From Deltaproteobacteria bacterium (GTDB lineage Bacteria; Myxococcota_A; Polyangia; Nannocystales; Nannocystaceae), in NCBI GenBank assembly GCA_016709225.1, contig JADJEE010000012.1, positions 930,001-994,000 of the forward strand: DNA of 64,000 nucleotides. Reading direction: 5' to 3'. Below, piece after piece: positions 50,453 to 58,568 of this stretch; within the stretch, counting starts at the first letter, position 1, and every line of letters begins with the position of its first letter. A program made the position numbers and the translations under genes. Under the pieces are notes generated by a model. It saw only the letters and a list, made by a program, of their open reading frames with translations. It was not told the DNA's origin and made no database searches.

Positions 50453-52330
50453 ATGTCGACCCCGCGCTCGATGGCCGTGGCTTCCGTGTTGCTGACGATC
50501 GCGCCGGTGTGGCTGCCCGCGGGCCTGGCCACGGCCGCACCGACGCAGCCGGGCGAGCTCGACAACCCGCTGGTCACGCCGGCGACCTGCCAGAACTGCC
50601 ACAGCTTCGGCAACATCGCCCCCCACCGCGACGATCCTTACTACGCACCGTTCTTCGGCTGGCAGGGCTCGCTCATGGCCAACGCAGCGCGCGACCCGGT
50701 CTTCTGGGCCGGCGTCGCGATCGCGGATCAGGATCATCCCGGCGAGACCATCGAGTGCATCCGTTGTCACGCACCGCGGGCCTTCCTCGACGGCCGCGGC
50801 GACGCGGTCGCGATCGACGAGCTGCTGCCCGACGACCTCGCGGGCGGGGTCGAGTGCGAGCTCTGCCATCGCGCCACCGAGGACCTCGCGACCGCGGCCG
50901 GCAACGCGCGCTACCAGCTCGACGACGTCGCGGTCGCCGGCACGGTCGCCCGACGCGGCCCGTGGACCTACGAGTCCAACGTCGGCGATCCGCCACATCC
51001 GTGGGTGCAGGACCCGTACACCGGCTCGTCGCGCATGTGCGGCACCTGCCACGACGTCACGACCCCGCGCGAACGCGTCGACGACGACGGCACCGCGCTC
51101 GGCATGCTCTTCAACGAGCAGCGCACCTACTCGGAGTGGCTCGGCAGCGCGTACGCGGTGCCCGGCGACGACTTCCGCTCGTGTCAGGACTGCCACATGC
51201 CCGCGGTCGATCAGATGCCGGGCTGCTTCGACAACGCCAACGCCGGCCTCACCCACGACACCGGCGGCCGCCGCCACGACCTCGTGGGCGCGAACCGCTT
51301 CATGCACGAGATCCTGCGCGGCATCTACGGCGACGGCGGCACCGGCGAGGTGGTCGACTTCTTCTACGACAACGCGATCGCGGCGGTCGATCAACTGCTT
51401 CCGACCGCGGCCACGCTCGAGGTCGTCGGTCCGCGCAGCGTCGACCTCGGCGCAGGACTCGGCGCGCTGGCCGTCACCGTCACCAACAACACCGGCCACA
51501 AGCTCCCGAGCGGCTACTCCGAGGGCCGCGTGATGTGGATCGAGGTCATCGCGCGCTACGACGACGAGGTCGTGTGGAGCTCCGGCACCTGGACGCAGGG
51601 CCAGGGCATCGAGCAGGACGCGCGCCTGCGGACCTACCGCGGCGTCGCAGAAGACCTCGCCGACGGCGCGCAGTTCCACCTGCTGCGCAACAACCACTGG
51701 CTCGAGGACACTCGCATCCCGCCGCGTGGGCTGACGCCGTCGATCGAGACCGACCCCGTCGGCGATCGCTACACCCTGCAGGGCGACGGCACCTGGCCGA
51801 ACTTCGACGAGGTCGAGTACGACTTCGACGGCCGCAGCGACGTGGTCGACGCCACCCCGGCCGACCCCGACGACGACGTGCTCGTGGTCGACGTGCGCCT
51901 GCTCTACCTCATCAATACCCCCGAGTACGTGCAGTTCCTCGCCGACGAGAACTCGACCAACAGCGCCGGCGCCGACGTGTTGTCGCGGTTCGAAGACGCC
52001 GGCGGCGCGCCCCCGCTGGTGCTCGGCTCGCAGCAGCTGATGATCCCGATCACCGCATTCGGCGGCGTCGCGGACGACAGCGGTGGCTCCACCACCGCCG
52101 GCTCGACCACCGGCCCCGGCTCCACCACCGGCGACATGACCGGTGGCACGACCGCGCCGCAGACCACCTCGACCACCGGCGCGGCCGACGACTCGAGCAG
52201 CAGCGACGGCGCCGACGCCGATGGCGGAGGCGGCTGCGCGTGCCGCCACCTCGCGGACGACGAACCACCCAGCGGCGCGATGTGGCTCGCCATGTTCGCG
52301 CTGGGCCTGCGGCGCCGACGGACACGATGA
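50453..52330 (+). CDS. Secreted pentahaem cytochrome with MYXO-CTERM tail
   Basis: A 625-residue exported c-type cytochrome. The signal peptide ends LATAA. Five haem sites are visible: CQNCH, CIRCH, CELCH, CGTCH and CQDCH. A beta-rich domain follows (GALAVTVTNNTGHKLPSGYS, with TGHKLPSGY typical of multihaem cytochromes of the MtrA/NrfB-like or cytochrome c554 class). A Ser/Thr/Gly linker precedes a MYXO-CTERM-like end: GGGCACRHLADDEPPS, a hydrophobic stretch WLAMFALGL, then RRRRTR. It is probably anchored in an outer envelope layer and moves electrons. Its TGA overlaps the next start as ATGA. Confidence 0.92.
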   Translation: MSTPRSMAVASVLLTIAPVWLPAGLATAAPTQPGELDNPLVTPATCQNCHSFGNIAPHRDDPYYAPFFGWQGSLMANAARDPVFWAGVAIADQDHPGETIECIRCHAPRAFLDGRGDAVAIDELLPDDLAGGVECELCHRATEDLATAAGNARYQLDDVAVAGTVARRGPWTYESNVGDPPHPWVQDPYTGSSRMCGTCHDVTTPRERVDDDGTALGMLFNEQRTYSEWLGSAYAVPGDDFRSCQDCHMPAVDQMPGCFDNANAGLTHDTGGRRHDLVGANRFMHEILRGIYGDGGTGEVVDFFYDNAIAAVDQLLPTAATLEVVGPRSVDLGAGLGALAVTVTNNTGHKLPSGYSEGRVMWIEVIARYDDEVVWSSGTWTQGQGIEQDARLRTYRGVAEDLADGAQFHLLRNNHWLEDTRIPPRGLTPSIETDPVGDRYTLQGDGTWPNFDEVEYDFDGRSDVVDATPADPDDDVLVVDVRLLYLINTPEYVQFLADENSTNSAGADVLSRFEDAGGAPPLVLGSQQLMIPITAFGGVADDSGGSTTAGSTTGPGSTTGDMTGGTTAPQTTSTTGAADDSSSSDGADADGGGGCACRHLADDEPPSGAMWLAMFALGLRRRRTR

Positions 52331-53028
52331 TGCGGTCGCTCGCTGCCGCTGTGATGACGACGATGCTGCTGGCGTGTGGCCGCGAGGCCCCGTCGTCGAG
52401 CGTGCGTCGTGCCGATGGCACCGACGCCTCGGCCGAGCCCGCAGCAGCCCCGGCCGAGGTGCCCGCGCCCGCGCGTGGCCCCGACGATCCGCCGCTCGTG
52501 CAGCGCGACGGCCGAACCCGCGTCGACCTCGAGCTGACGCGCAAGAAGGCGGTCGCCGCGACGCTCGCGGTTCCGCCTGGCTTCGTCCTGCAGACCCACG
52601 AGCGTCGGACCACCACCTGGGCGATCGAGGCCGCCGACGCGCCGCCCTGGGTGCTGACGCTGCAGGCCGGTTGCGCCGGGACCTGCAGTGCCAAGGAGAT
52701 CGGCGACAACGTCGAGCGGCACCTCACCCAGCTGCGAGCGGTCGGCGTGACGCCCGAGTTCGAGAAGGTGCTCGCGCTCGCCGCGGTGACCATGCAGACC
52801 GAGACCGTGCTCGACGAGCGCATCGACGGCGCGCGGTTGTGGGGTCGCATGCGGACCTATTCGGAACCCCGTGGCGATCTACCGCCGGAGACCGTCGAGC
52901 TGCACTGCTTCACTGCACCCGAGGGCGCATCGAACTACTTCGAGCTGCGCCTGGTCGCACCGGCCGCCGCTGCCACCGAGGCGGTCGAGCGCTTTCGGGC
53001 CGCCTGCACGAGCCTGCGCGCGGCCTGA
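52327..53028 (+). CDS. Lipoprotein co-translated with the pentahaem cytochrome
   Basis: A 233-residue lipoprotein. The signal MMRSLAAAVMTTMLLACG contains a lipobox, followed by an Ala/Pro/Glu linker. The domain (VDLELTRKKAVAATLAVPPG, HERRTTTWAIEAADAPPWVL, RHLTQLRAVGVTPEFEKVLA) has one Cys pair (AGCAGTCSAKE) and no haem motif. The function is unknown. The first ATG overlaps the cytochrome stop (ATGA, 52327-52330), so it is translated with it and may form part of the same envelope complex. Confidence 0.78.
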   Translation: MMRSLAAAVMTTMLLACGREAPSSSVRRADGTDASAEPAAAPAEVPAPARGPDDPPLVQRDGRTRVDLELTRKKAVAATLAVPPGFVLQTHERRTTTWAIEAADAPPWVLTLQAGCAGTCSAKEIGDNVERHLTQLRAVGVTPEFEKVLALAAVTMQTETVLDERIDGARLWGRMRTYSEPRGDLPPETVELHCFTAPEGASNYFELRLVAPAAAATEAVERFRAACTSLRAA

Positions 53029-53145
53029 GCCGCAGCCGGCCCATCGCGGAGCCAGGGCCCCTGCCCCCCGTCCGCATCGACAACTGGTCCGGGACCCCGG
53101 CGGAACCTAGACGATCCTGCGAGGTCGCCCTCTTCCGTCGTTCCC

Positions 53146-54000
53146 ATGCTCAGCTTCATCGGACTCGTCATCGTACTCGGCTCGGTCCTCGCCGGGTACA
53201 CCATGCACCACGGCAATCTCGCGGTGCTGAACCAGCCGCACGAGTTCGTCATCATCCTCGGCGCGGCCATCGGCTCACTGGTCGTGAGCACGCCGATGAA
53301 GGTGACCAAGGCCATGATCGGTCAGATCAAGGGCCTGCTCGGCGCGCGGCCGGGCAAGAAGGAGTACCTCGAGCTGCTCACGCTGCAGTACGAGCTGTTC
53401 CAGCTCGCGCAGCGCTCGGGCCTGCTGGGTTGGGAAGAGCACATCAACGATCCCACGAAGAGCTCGATCTTCCAGAAGTACCCCTCGGTGCTGAAGGACC
53501 ACCACGCGCTGGTGTTCATGACCGACACCATGAAGGTCGTGGTCAGCGGCTCGGCAGAGCCCCACGATCTCGACAACCTGATGGACGTCGACATGGAGAC
53601 GGTGCACAACGAGGAGGCCAAGGCTCCCGCGGCGCTGTCGTCCGTCGCCGACGCGCTGCCCGGCCTCGGCATCGTGGCGGCGGTGCTCGGCATCGTCATC
53701 ACGATGGAGAAGATCGATGGCCCGCCCAGCGAGGTCGGCATGAGCGTGGCGTCGGCGCTGGTCGGCACCTTCCTCGGCATCCTGCTCTCGTACGGCGTGT
53801 TCTCGCCGCTCGCGACCGCGATGGGCCACCGCAACGCCGAGCTGGGCAAGTTCGTCGAGTGCATCAAGCACGGCCTGCTGGCCCACGCCAAGGGCGTGTC
53901 GCCACCGATCGCCGTCGAGTTCGCGCGGCGCTCCATCACCTCGCTGGAGCGGCCTAGCTTCGACGAGCTCGAGAAGGCGTGCCGCGCCGCGAAGGGCTAG
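53146..54000 (+). CDS. motA: MotA-type stator protein
   Basis: A 284-residue inner-membrane protein. Its four hydrophobic segments include LSFIGLVIVLGSVLAGYTMH, FVIILGAAIGSLVVST, LPGLGIVAAVLGIVITME and VGTFLGILLSYGVFSPLATA. The prolines typical of MotA (ALPGLGI and GPPSEVG region) and the family sequence PHDLDNLMDVDMETVHNEEA are present. It forms the proton channel with the MotB protein encoded 2 bp downstream. MotAB usually turns flagella, but no flagellar gene is in this window. In myxobacteria related stators can serve gliding or other motors, so its role here is unsettled. Confidence 0.93.
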   Translation: MLSFIGLVIVLGSVLAGYTMHHGNLAVLNQPHEFVIILGAAIGSLVVSTPMKVTKAMIGQIKGLLGARPGKKEYLELLTLQYELFQLAQRSGLLGWEEHINDPTKSSIFQKYPSVLKDHHALVFMTDTMKVVVSGSAEPHDLDNLMDVDMETVHNEEAKAPAALSSVADALPGLGIVAAVLGIVITMEKIDGPPSEVGMSVASALVGTFLGILLSYGVFSPLATAMGHRNAELGKFVECIKHGLLAHAKGVSPPIAVEFARRSITSLERPSFDELEKACRAAKG

Positions 54001-54002
54001 CC

Positions 54003-54941
54003 ATGGCCGACGCCGAAAAACGACCGATCATCATCGTCAAGAAGAAGGGCCATGGCGGGCACGGCCACCACGGCGGCGCATGGAAGGTCGCGTTCGCCGA
54101 CTTCGTGACCGCCATGATGGCGCTCTTCATGGTGCTGTGGCTGGTCGCGCAGAGCCCCCAGACCAAGTCGGCGGTGGGCGCGTACTTCCGCGACCCGCTC
54201 GGCATCGAGAGCGGCGGCAACACCGAGATCAACACCGGTCCCAACACCGGTGGCGCGGGCTTCTTCGGCGGAGGCAACACCGCGGTCGCCGTCGACACCA
54301 GCTTCTCGGCCGGCAACGGTGCCGAGCAGCGCCCGACCAAGGAGCTGCCCGAGCTGTCCAACGCGCGCAGCCGCCTGACGCAGGCGTTGATGGCCCTGCA
54401 CATGGACTCGTGGGCGCGGCACGTCGAGCTGACCGCGGTCGAAGACGGCCTACGCATCGAGATCCAGGACAGCGACGATCTCCACCTGTTCGCGCCCGGC
54501 TCGACCAAGATCGCCGCAGATGCGCGGCCGATGCTGACGACCATCGCCAAGGAGGTCGGGCTGCTGCCCAACCACGTGGTCATCGAGGGGCACACCGATG
54601 CCTCGCCGGCCAGCGGCCGGGTCGACAACTGGGTGCTGTCGACCGAGCGCGCCAACGCGGCGCGCAAATTCCTGCTCGCCGCGGGCGTCCGCGACGAGCA
54701 GGTGGTCGAGGTGCGCGGCTACGCCGAGCGTCGACCACGGCTGTGGCACAAGCCCGAGGATGCTCGCAACCGACGCATCTCGATCCTCGTGATGATCAAC
54801 GACCAGCCCGGGCGAGAGGGCGACGAGCCCGAGTCGGGCCATCCGCTGATCCAGCGGCTGCGCGCGCTCGATCTGGAGGCCCAAGGGCCCAGCAACGAGC
54901 TCGAGCTCGAGCCCGACGGCAAGGTCGCGCTGCCCCCCTGA
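54003..54941 (+). CDS. motB: MotB-type stator protein with OmpA domain
   Basis: A 312-residue protein. A basic His/Gly/Lys-rich start (IIIVKKKGHGGHGHHGG) precedes one membrane helix with the proton-carrying aspartate D33 (VAFADFVTAMMALFMVLWLV). The C-terminal OmpA-like domain (~150-270) binds peptidoglycan: LFAPGSTKIAADARPMLTTI, VVIEGHTDASPASGR, STERANAARKFLLAAGV and YAERRPR. The run GGNTEINTGPNTGGAGFFGG between helix and OmpA domain is a flexible linker that may regulate the plug. It starts two bases after the motA stop. Confidence 0.94.
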   Translation: MADAEKRPIIIVKKKGHGGHGHHGGAWKVAFADFVTAMMALFMVLWLVAQSPQTKSAVGAYFRDPLGIESGGNTEINTGPNTGGAGFFGGGNTAVAVDTSFSAGNGAEQRPTKELPELSNARSRLTQALMALHMDSWARHVELTAVEDGLRIEIQDSDDLHLFAPGSTKIAADARPMLTTIAKEVGLLPNHVVIEGHTDASPASGRVDNWVLSTERANAARKFLLAAGVRDEQVVEVRGYAERRPRLWHKPEDARNRRISILVMINDQPGREGDEPESGHPLIQRLRALDLEAQGPSNELELEPDGKVALPP

Positions 54942-54947
54942 CGGGGC

Positions 54948-55574
54948 TCACTTCGCGGCCAGGGTCGCGCACGCCTCCATCTGTCGCTTGGAGGCCTCCT
55001 CGGTGTAGCCGCCGCGGTTGCCCTGCTTGCACACCCACTTCTGCCCCGCGAGCTCGACGATCATCGAGAAGTTGTGGCTCGGGGGGCTGCCCTCGTTCTG
55101 CATGGTGTAGCGCAGCAGCTTGTCGGTCTTCTCGAGGATCTTGTTGGTGCTGTACTTGCTCTCCGCCATCATCTTCTCGAGATCGCCGAGGTTGGTGTTG
55201 AACTCGTTGCCCTTGGCGATCTGGACCCCGAACAGCTTGCCGCTCTCGCGCTTTTCGCCGTAGTCGATGCGGATGGTGGTGGGCTCATCGTTGAAGGTGG
55301 TGCAGCCCTTGGGCACGACGATGGTCGCGGGGATCTTGCTCTCGCCCTGATCGAGGGCCAGCGTCTCGGTCTCGGTCGGCAGCGTCGCGGTATCCGCGGG
55401 CTTGGGGGCGTCGGCCTTGGCATCGCCGGCCTTGGCGTCGCCGGCCTTGGCATCGCCGGCCTTGGCCTCGGTCTTCTTGGCCTCGGCCTTCTTGGCGTCG
55501 GCCTCGGCGGGCTTGGAGTCACAGCCCACCGGAGTGAGCAACGCGAGGGTCACGAGCAGGATCGAAGTTCGCAT
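54948..55574 (-). CDS. Small lipoprotein with Lys/Ala/Glu repeats
   Basis: A 208-residue lipoprotein. The signal MRTSILLVTLALLTPVGC ends in a lipobox. A charged stretch (EADAKKAEAKKTEAKAGDAK, with 15-bp DNA repeats) is probably an extended coil. The rest (IPATIVVPKGCTTFNDEPTT, FGVQIAKGNEFNTNLGDLEK, FSMIVELAGQKWVCKQGNRG, RQMEACATLAAK) is a small folded domain of unknown family. It converges on motB, 6 bp between stops. Confidence 0.75.
   Translation of the reverse strand: MRTSILLVTLALLTPVGCDSKPAEADAKKAEAKKTEAKAGDAKAGDAKAGDAKADAPKPADTATLPTETETLALDQGESKIPATIVVPKGCTTFNDEPTTIRIDYGEKRESGKLFGVQIAKGNEFNTNLGDLEKMMAESKYSTNKILEKTDKLLRYTMQNEGSPPSHNFSMIVELAGQKWVCKQGNRGGYTEEASKRQMEACATLAAK
55413..55465 (-). 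repeat. 15-bp tandem repeats in a lipoprotein coil
   Basis: Three full copies and a partial copy of GGCCTTGGCATCGCC encode AGDAK/AEAK-type units on the minus strand. They are slightly diverged, unlike the perfect repeats elsewhere in the window. Confidence 0.85.
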
Positions 55575-55717
55575 TCGTTGCGAAGGGACGCGAACCTTCC
55601 GAACCCGGTTGCACGGGCCGCCCGCGCGACACCGCGCGGGTTGTGAACGGCCGTGCACGACCCGGAGCCCCCACCGCAACGAGCCCGCTGCGGTGGGATC
55701 GTAGGTGCCTCGTCGTC

Positions 55718-56575
55718 TCACGCGCCGAACGAGACGTGGAGATACAGGGACCCACTCGTGTCGGTCCGCAACTCCGCGCCGATCGGGCGATAGCCCTGCG
55801 AGAGCGCGTAGATGATCGCGATGCCGACCAGCACGGTGAAGACCGCCGCCCCTACCGCCAGTACCAGCACTGCGATCGCGATCAGGACCATCGCGACATC
55901 ATCACCGCCCCACGCCTGCGACACCGAGGCGGCTGGGACCGCGATCACGGGCCGCGTTGACAGCGTGGGCGCGATGTACTGCAGGAGCTGCGTCCGGCTC
56001 GACGTCAAGATCCGATACAAGTCGTCGCGCAGCGCGGGTTCGTAGATGTCGAGCGAGAAGCCGTGCTTCGAATCAGCCGCGCGCACGATGGCTTGGGCAG
56101 CACCCAGCGCATCGGCGTACGCGTGCCCATCGACGCGAACGGGCACCGGCACGTGGTGAGTCGGTGGCACCCACGTCGGCGGCACGAGCAGCGGCGGCGA
56201 CGTCACGCCGTCGCCGACATACACGAATGGCAGAGTCACGCTTCCGTGGGCGGGGTGCGTGATCCGAGCCGACAACAGCAAGAGGTCGCTCGGATTCGGC
56301 ACCCGCGTCTCCTCCCAGTGTCCCCGAGGCGCCCGCGGCGGGTACACACTGCCAGGATCATCCACGACCCAGCGTCGGGGCCCGGCCATGCTCGCCTGCC
56401 ACTCGCTGGTGGTGCCTGCGAACGCGCCATTGCTCCCGATCGTCGTGGACCAGATCACCTGCTCGCCGCTGGCGTCGAGATCGATGATCTCGACCCTCGC
56501 TCCATCGACGCCGAGCGCAGGGCCCCAGGGACCGGGGGCGTAGAAGACGTTTCCCTTCACGTTCAGCTTGGACAT
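55718..56575 (-). CDS. Hypothetical membrane-associated protein
   Basis: A 285-residue protein with no N-terminal signal: MSKLNVKGNVFYAPGPWGPA. The first half is beta-rich (GVDGARVEIIDLDASGEQVI, a transthyretin-like strand pattern) and includes WGPALGVDG and RRWVVDDPGSVYPP. The middle is alpha-helical. Near the C-terminus one long or two short hydrophobic helices (VAMVLIAIAVLVLAVGAAVF, TVLVGIAIIYALSQGY) precede a short tail. No family was recognised. AAGGAG lies 6 bp before the start, the best Shine-Dalgarno in the window, so this gene is probably well translated. A palindromic element lies ~200 bp upstream. Confidence 0.75.
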   Translation of the reverse strand: MSKLNVKGNVFYAPGPWGPALGVDGARVEIIDLDASGEQVIWSTTIGSNGAFAGTTSEWQASMAGPRRWVVDDPGSVYPPRAPRGHWEETRVPNPSDLLLLSARITHPAHGSVTLPFVYVGDGVTSPPLLVPPTWVPPTHHVPVPVRVDGHAYADALGAAQAIVRAADSKHGFSLDIYEPALRDDLYRILTSSRTQLLQYIAPTLSTRPVIAVPAASVSQAWGGDDVAMVLIAIAVLVLAVGAAVFTVLVGIAIIYALSQGYRPIGAELRTDTSGSLYLHVSFGA

Positions 56576-56770
56576 GGCTTTCTCCTTCTGCGGACATGCG
56601 CGAGTGCGGGTCGTGTAGCGCCGCCTCGCGAGCTCCACGGGCGTGCTCGGCCACCTCGGCGAAGCACATCACGCGTCGCACGGATGGTTGCGGCCACACG
56701 CCATCCGCTCCGCCCGGCCCGACGCGCGCGCGATCGGGTGTGCGACGCACCACGTCGAACCGCGGTCCGC
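56576..56770. other. 195-bp upstream region of the gene at 55718-56575
   Basis: Contains the AAGGAG ribosome-binding site (56582-56587, minus strand). Apart from that I see no gene, no obvious -10 element and no repeat. The palindromic element follows directly at 56771. Confidence 0.6.
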
Positions 56771-56938
56771 CTAGTACCTCGACACAGCGATAGTGATGGG
56801 TCAGAACGCCGTCATGGCCGCGACTCCGCAAGGCGCCGTGCCGCCGGAATACCGGGCGTATTTCAAGGTGCGGCAACGCAGCGAGGCGCGGTCAGGGCGG
56901 TGTCATGGCCCGTCACTATCGCTGTGTCGAGGTACTAG
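56771..56938. mobile_element. CTAG-flanked palindromic MITE-like element, copy 2
   Basis: A 168-bp copy bounded by CTAG, with arms beginning TACCTCGACACAGCGATAGT. The arms pair over ~33 of 37 bp. The interior matches copy 1 base for base apart from the paired arm changes and the right inner arm, where GTCATGGCC replaces GTTCTGACC. It lies between two minus-strand genes, the start of 55718-56575 and the end of the histidine phosphatase gene. Confidence 0.88.
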
Positions 56939-56962
56939 CGCACCGCGCACGATCGACTGGCG

Positions 56963-57511
56963 TCAGGCGCCCGCGGCGATGCAGTAGCGGACGGTCGCTG
57001 CGGTCGCCCGGCCGTGGGCGGGCAGCGTGAGCACCAACAGCCGATCGTAGACCGCGTGATCGATCGGCGCCGCGGCGCCACCGAGCGCTGCGATGAGCTC
57101 GGGCACCGTGTTCGAGTGGCCCGCGACCACCGCGACGCTGGCGGGCGGCAGGCCACGTAGCCGCGCGACCCAACCATCATGATCGCCGGCCGGCACCGTG
57201 GTGATCGCGAGCCCCCGGCGCTCGGCGAGGGGCGCCACGGTCTGCTGGGTGCGACGCTTGTCGGTCGCGAGCACGTGCGTGACCGCGAGCGGCTCGAGCG
57301 TGTCGGCAAGACACCGCGCCCGCGCCATGCCGAGCTCCGACAGCTCCGCGTCCGCATCCTCGCCGGTCTTCTCCGCGTGCCGCACGAACACCAGCACCAC
57401 CGGCGCGGGCGCATCGGTCGCGGCCGCATCCGACGTCGGCACGGTGGTGGGCGGCGCACCGCGGGCGCAGCCGAGCAGCAACGACGCGGCGATGCAAAGC
57501 TCCCGAATCAC
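56963..57511 (-). CDS. Histidine phosphatase superfamily lipoprotein
   Basis: A 182-residue secreted phosphatase-like protein that starts at GTG. The signal ends in the lipobox LLLGC. The RHG-type motif is RHAEKT (H45) and the second catalytic histidine is in VVAGHSNTVPELI (H132). ATDKRRTQQTVAPLAERR supplies the phosphate-binding arginines. The small size resembles SixA-like or periplasmic phosphoglycerate-mutase-fold enzymes. The substrate is unknown. The start is supported by GCTAGCCT 6 bp upstream. It ends 25 bp after palindromic element copy 2. Confidence 0.88.
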   Translation of the reverse strand: MIRELCIAASLLLGCARGAPPTTVPTSDAAATDAPAPVVLVFVRHAEKTGEDADAELSELGMARARCLADTLEPLAVTHVLATDKRRTQQTVAPLAERRGLAITTVPAGDHDGWVARLRGLPPASVAVVAGHSNTVPELIAALGGAAAPIDHAVYDRLLVLTLPAHGRATAATVRYCIAAGA

Positions 57512-57517
57512 GCCGGC

Positions 57518-57525
57518 AGGCTAGC
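57518..57525 (-). promoter_or_regulatory. Putative -10 element GCTAGCCT
   Basis: GCTAGCCT on the minus strand ends 6 bp before the GTG at 57511. It is identical to the element before the response regulator at 12807. Confidence 0.45.
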
Positions 57526-57609
57526 ACGGCACGCATGGCGGCCTCGCCATGGTCACGCGGCGTGCGATTGCCCCACCGTCGAACCGAAGCCAGCACCTGT
57601 GCGCGCGGT

Positions 57610-57617
57610 GCTAGACT
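57610..57617 (+). promoter_or_regulatory. Putative -10 element GCTAGACT
   Basis: GCTAGACT ends 21 bp before the ATG at 57639, predicting a short leader of about 14 nt for the zinc-ribbon operon. Confidence 0.35.
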
Positions 57618-57638
57618 CCACGCGCGCCCCGCCCGACG

Positions 57639-58568
57639 ATGCCCGCCGCTGCCCACGACCCCAACGCCATCGCGATCCAGTGCGGTGGCTGTGGCGCGCA
57701 GATCCTGATCGAGGCCGGCCTGCGCACGGGCAAGTGCCCCTACTGCGCGTCACCGGCGGTGATCGAGCGGCCGGTGGACCCCGCGCGCCCCGAGCCGACC
57801 TTCGCGCTCGGATTCGTGGTCGGCAAGGCGCGTGCGCTCGAGCTGGCGCGCGCGTTCATCCGGCGTCCGTTGTTCGCACCCGGCAAGTTCCGCCGTGCCG
57901 AGCCCTCGGACGTGCGTGGGCTGTACCTGCCCGCGTACGTCTACACTGCGGTGGCGAAGGCCGACTATCGCGCGCAGATCGGCGAGCACTACACCGTCAC
58001 CGAGACCTACACCACGCGCAACGCCCAGGGCCACACCGTCACGCGCACGCGTACGCGCACCGAGACCGAGTGGCGCGATCTCACCGGCGACTGGGCGGGC
58101 TACATCGACGACGTCGTCGTCACCGCGTCGCGCGGCCTGCCCAACGCCGAGCTGCAGAGCGTGGAGCCCTTCGATCTGCGGGCGCTGCTGCGGTTCACGC
58201 CAAAGCTGCTGTCGGGCTGGATGGCCGAGGATCCCTCGATGAGTGAGGCCGAGTGCCGGCAGCAGGCCCGCGCGGAGCTGGAGTCGCTGGTCGGTGCGCG
58301 CTTGACCGCGCACATGCCGGGTGACAAGCACCGCGACCTGAACTTTCGCTGGCGCACCGAACACGAAGACCTCGAGCTGGTGATGCTGCCGGTATGGGTT
58401 CTCGCGGTGCGCTACGACGACGGCAAGCCGCCGGTGCGGTTGGTCGTCAACGGCCAGACCGGCCAGCTCGGCGGTCGCGCGCCGTTGTCGTGGCAGAAGA
58501 TCGTTTTCACGATCCTCGCGTTCATTGCGGTCATCACCGCCATCGTGCTGCTGGGGGCGCTGCGATGA
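57639..58568 (+). CDS. Zinc-ribbon membrane protein, first of a pair
   Basis: A 309-residue protein. One zinc ribbon at the N-terminus (CGGCGAQ and CPYCAS; C15, C18, C33, C36) is followed by a large domain (RPLFAPGKFRRAEPSDVRGL, LPAYVYTAVAKADYRAQIGE, TETEWRDLTGDWAGYIDDVV) and a single C-terminal membrane helix (IVFTILAFIAVITAIVLLGA). This layout is seen in conserved bacterial proteins of unknown role that recall primosomal or TFIIB-type ribbons, but no activity is known. It overlaps the next gene as ATGA (58565-58568). The two share the C-terminal pattern of a ribbon-bearing cytoplasmic domain tethered to the membrane. Confidence 0.82.
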   Translation: MPAAAHDPNAIAIQCGGCGAQILIEAGLRTGKCPYCASPAVIERPVDPARPEPTFALGFVVGKARALELARAFIRRPLFAPGKFRRAEPSDVRGLYLPAYVYTAVAKADYRAQIGEHYTVTETYTTRNAQGHTVTRTRTRTETEWRDLTGDWAGYIDDVVVTASRGLPNAELQSVEPFDLRALLRFTPKLLSGWMAEDPSMSEAECRQQARAELESLVGARLTAHMPGDKHRDLNFRWRTEHEDLELVMLPVWVLAVRYDDGKPPVRLVVNGQTGQLGGRAPLSWQKIVFTILAFIAVITAIVLLGALR

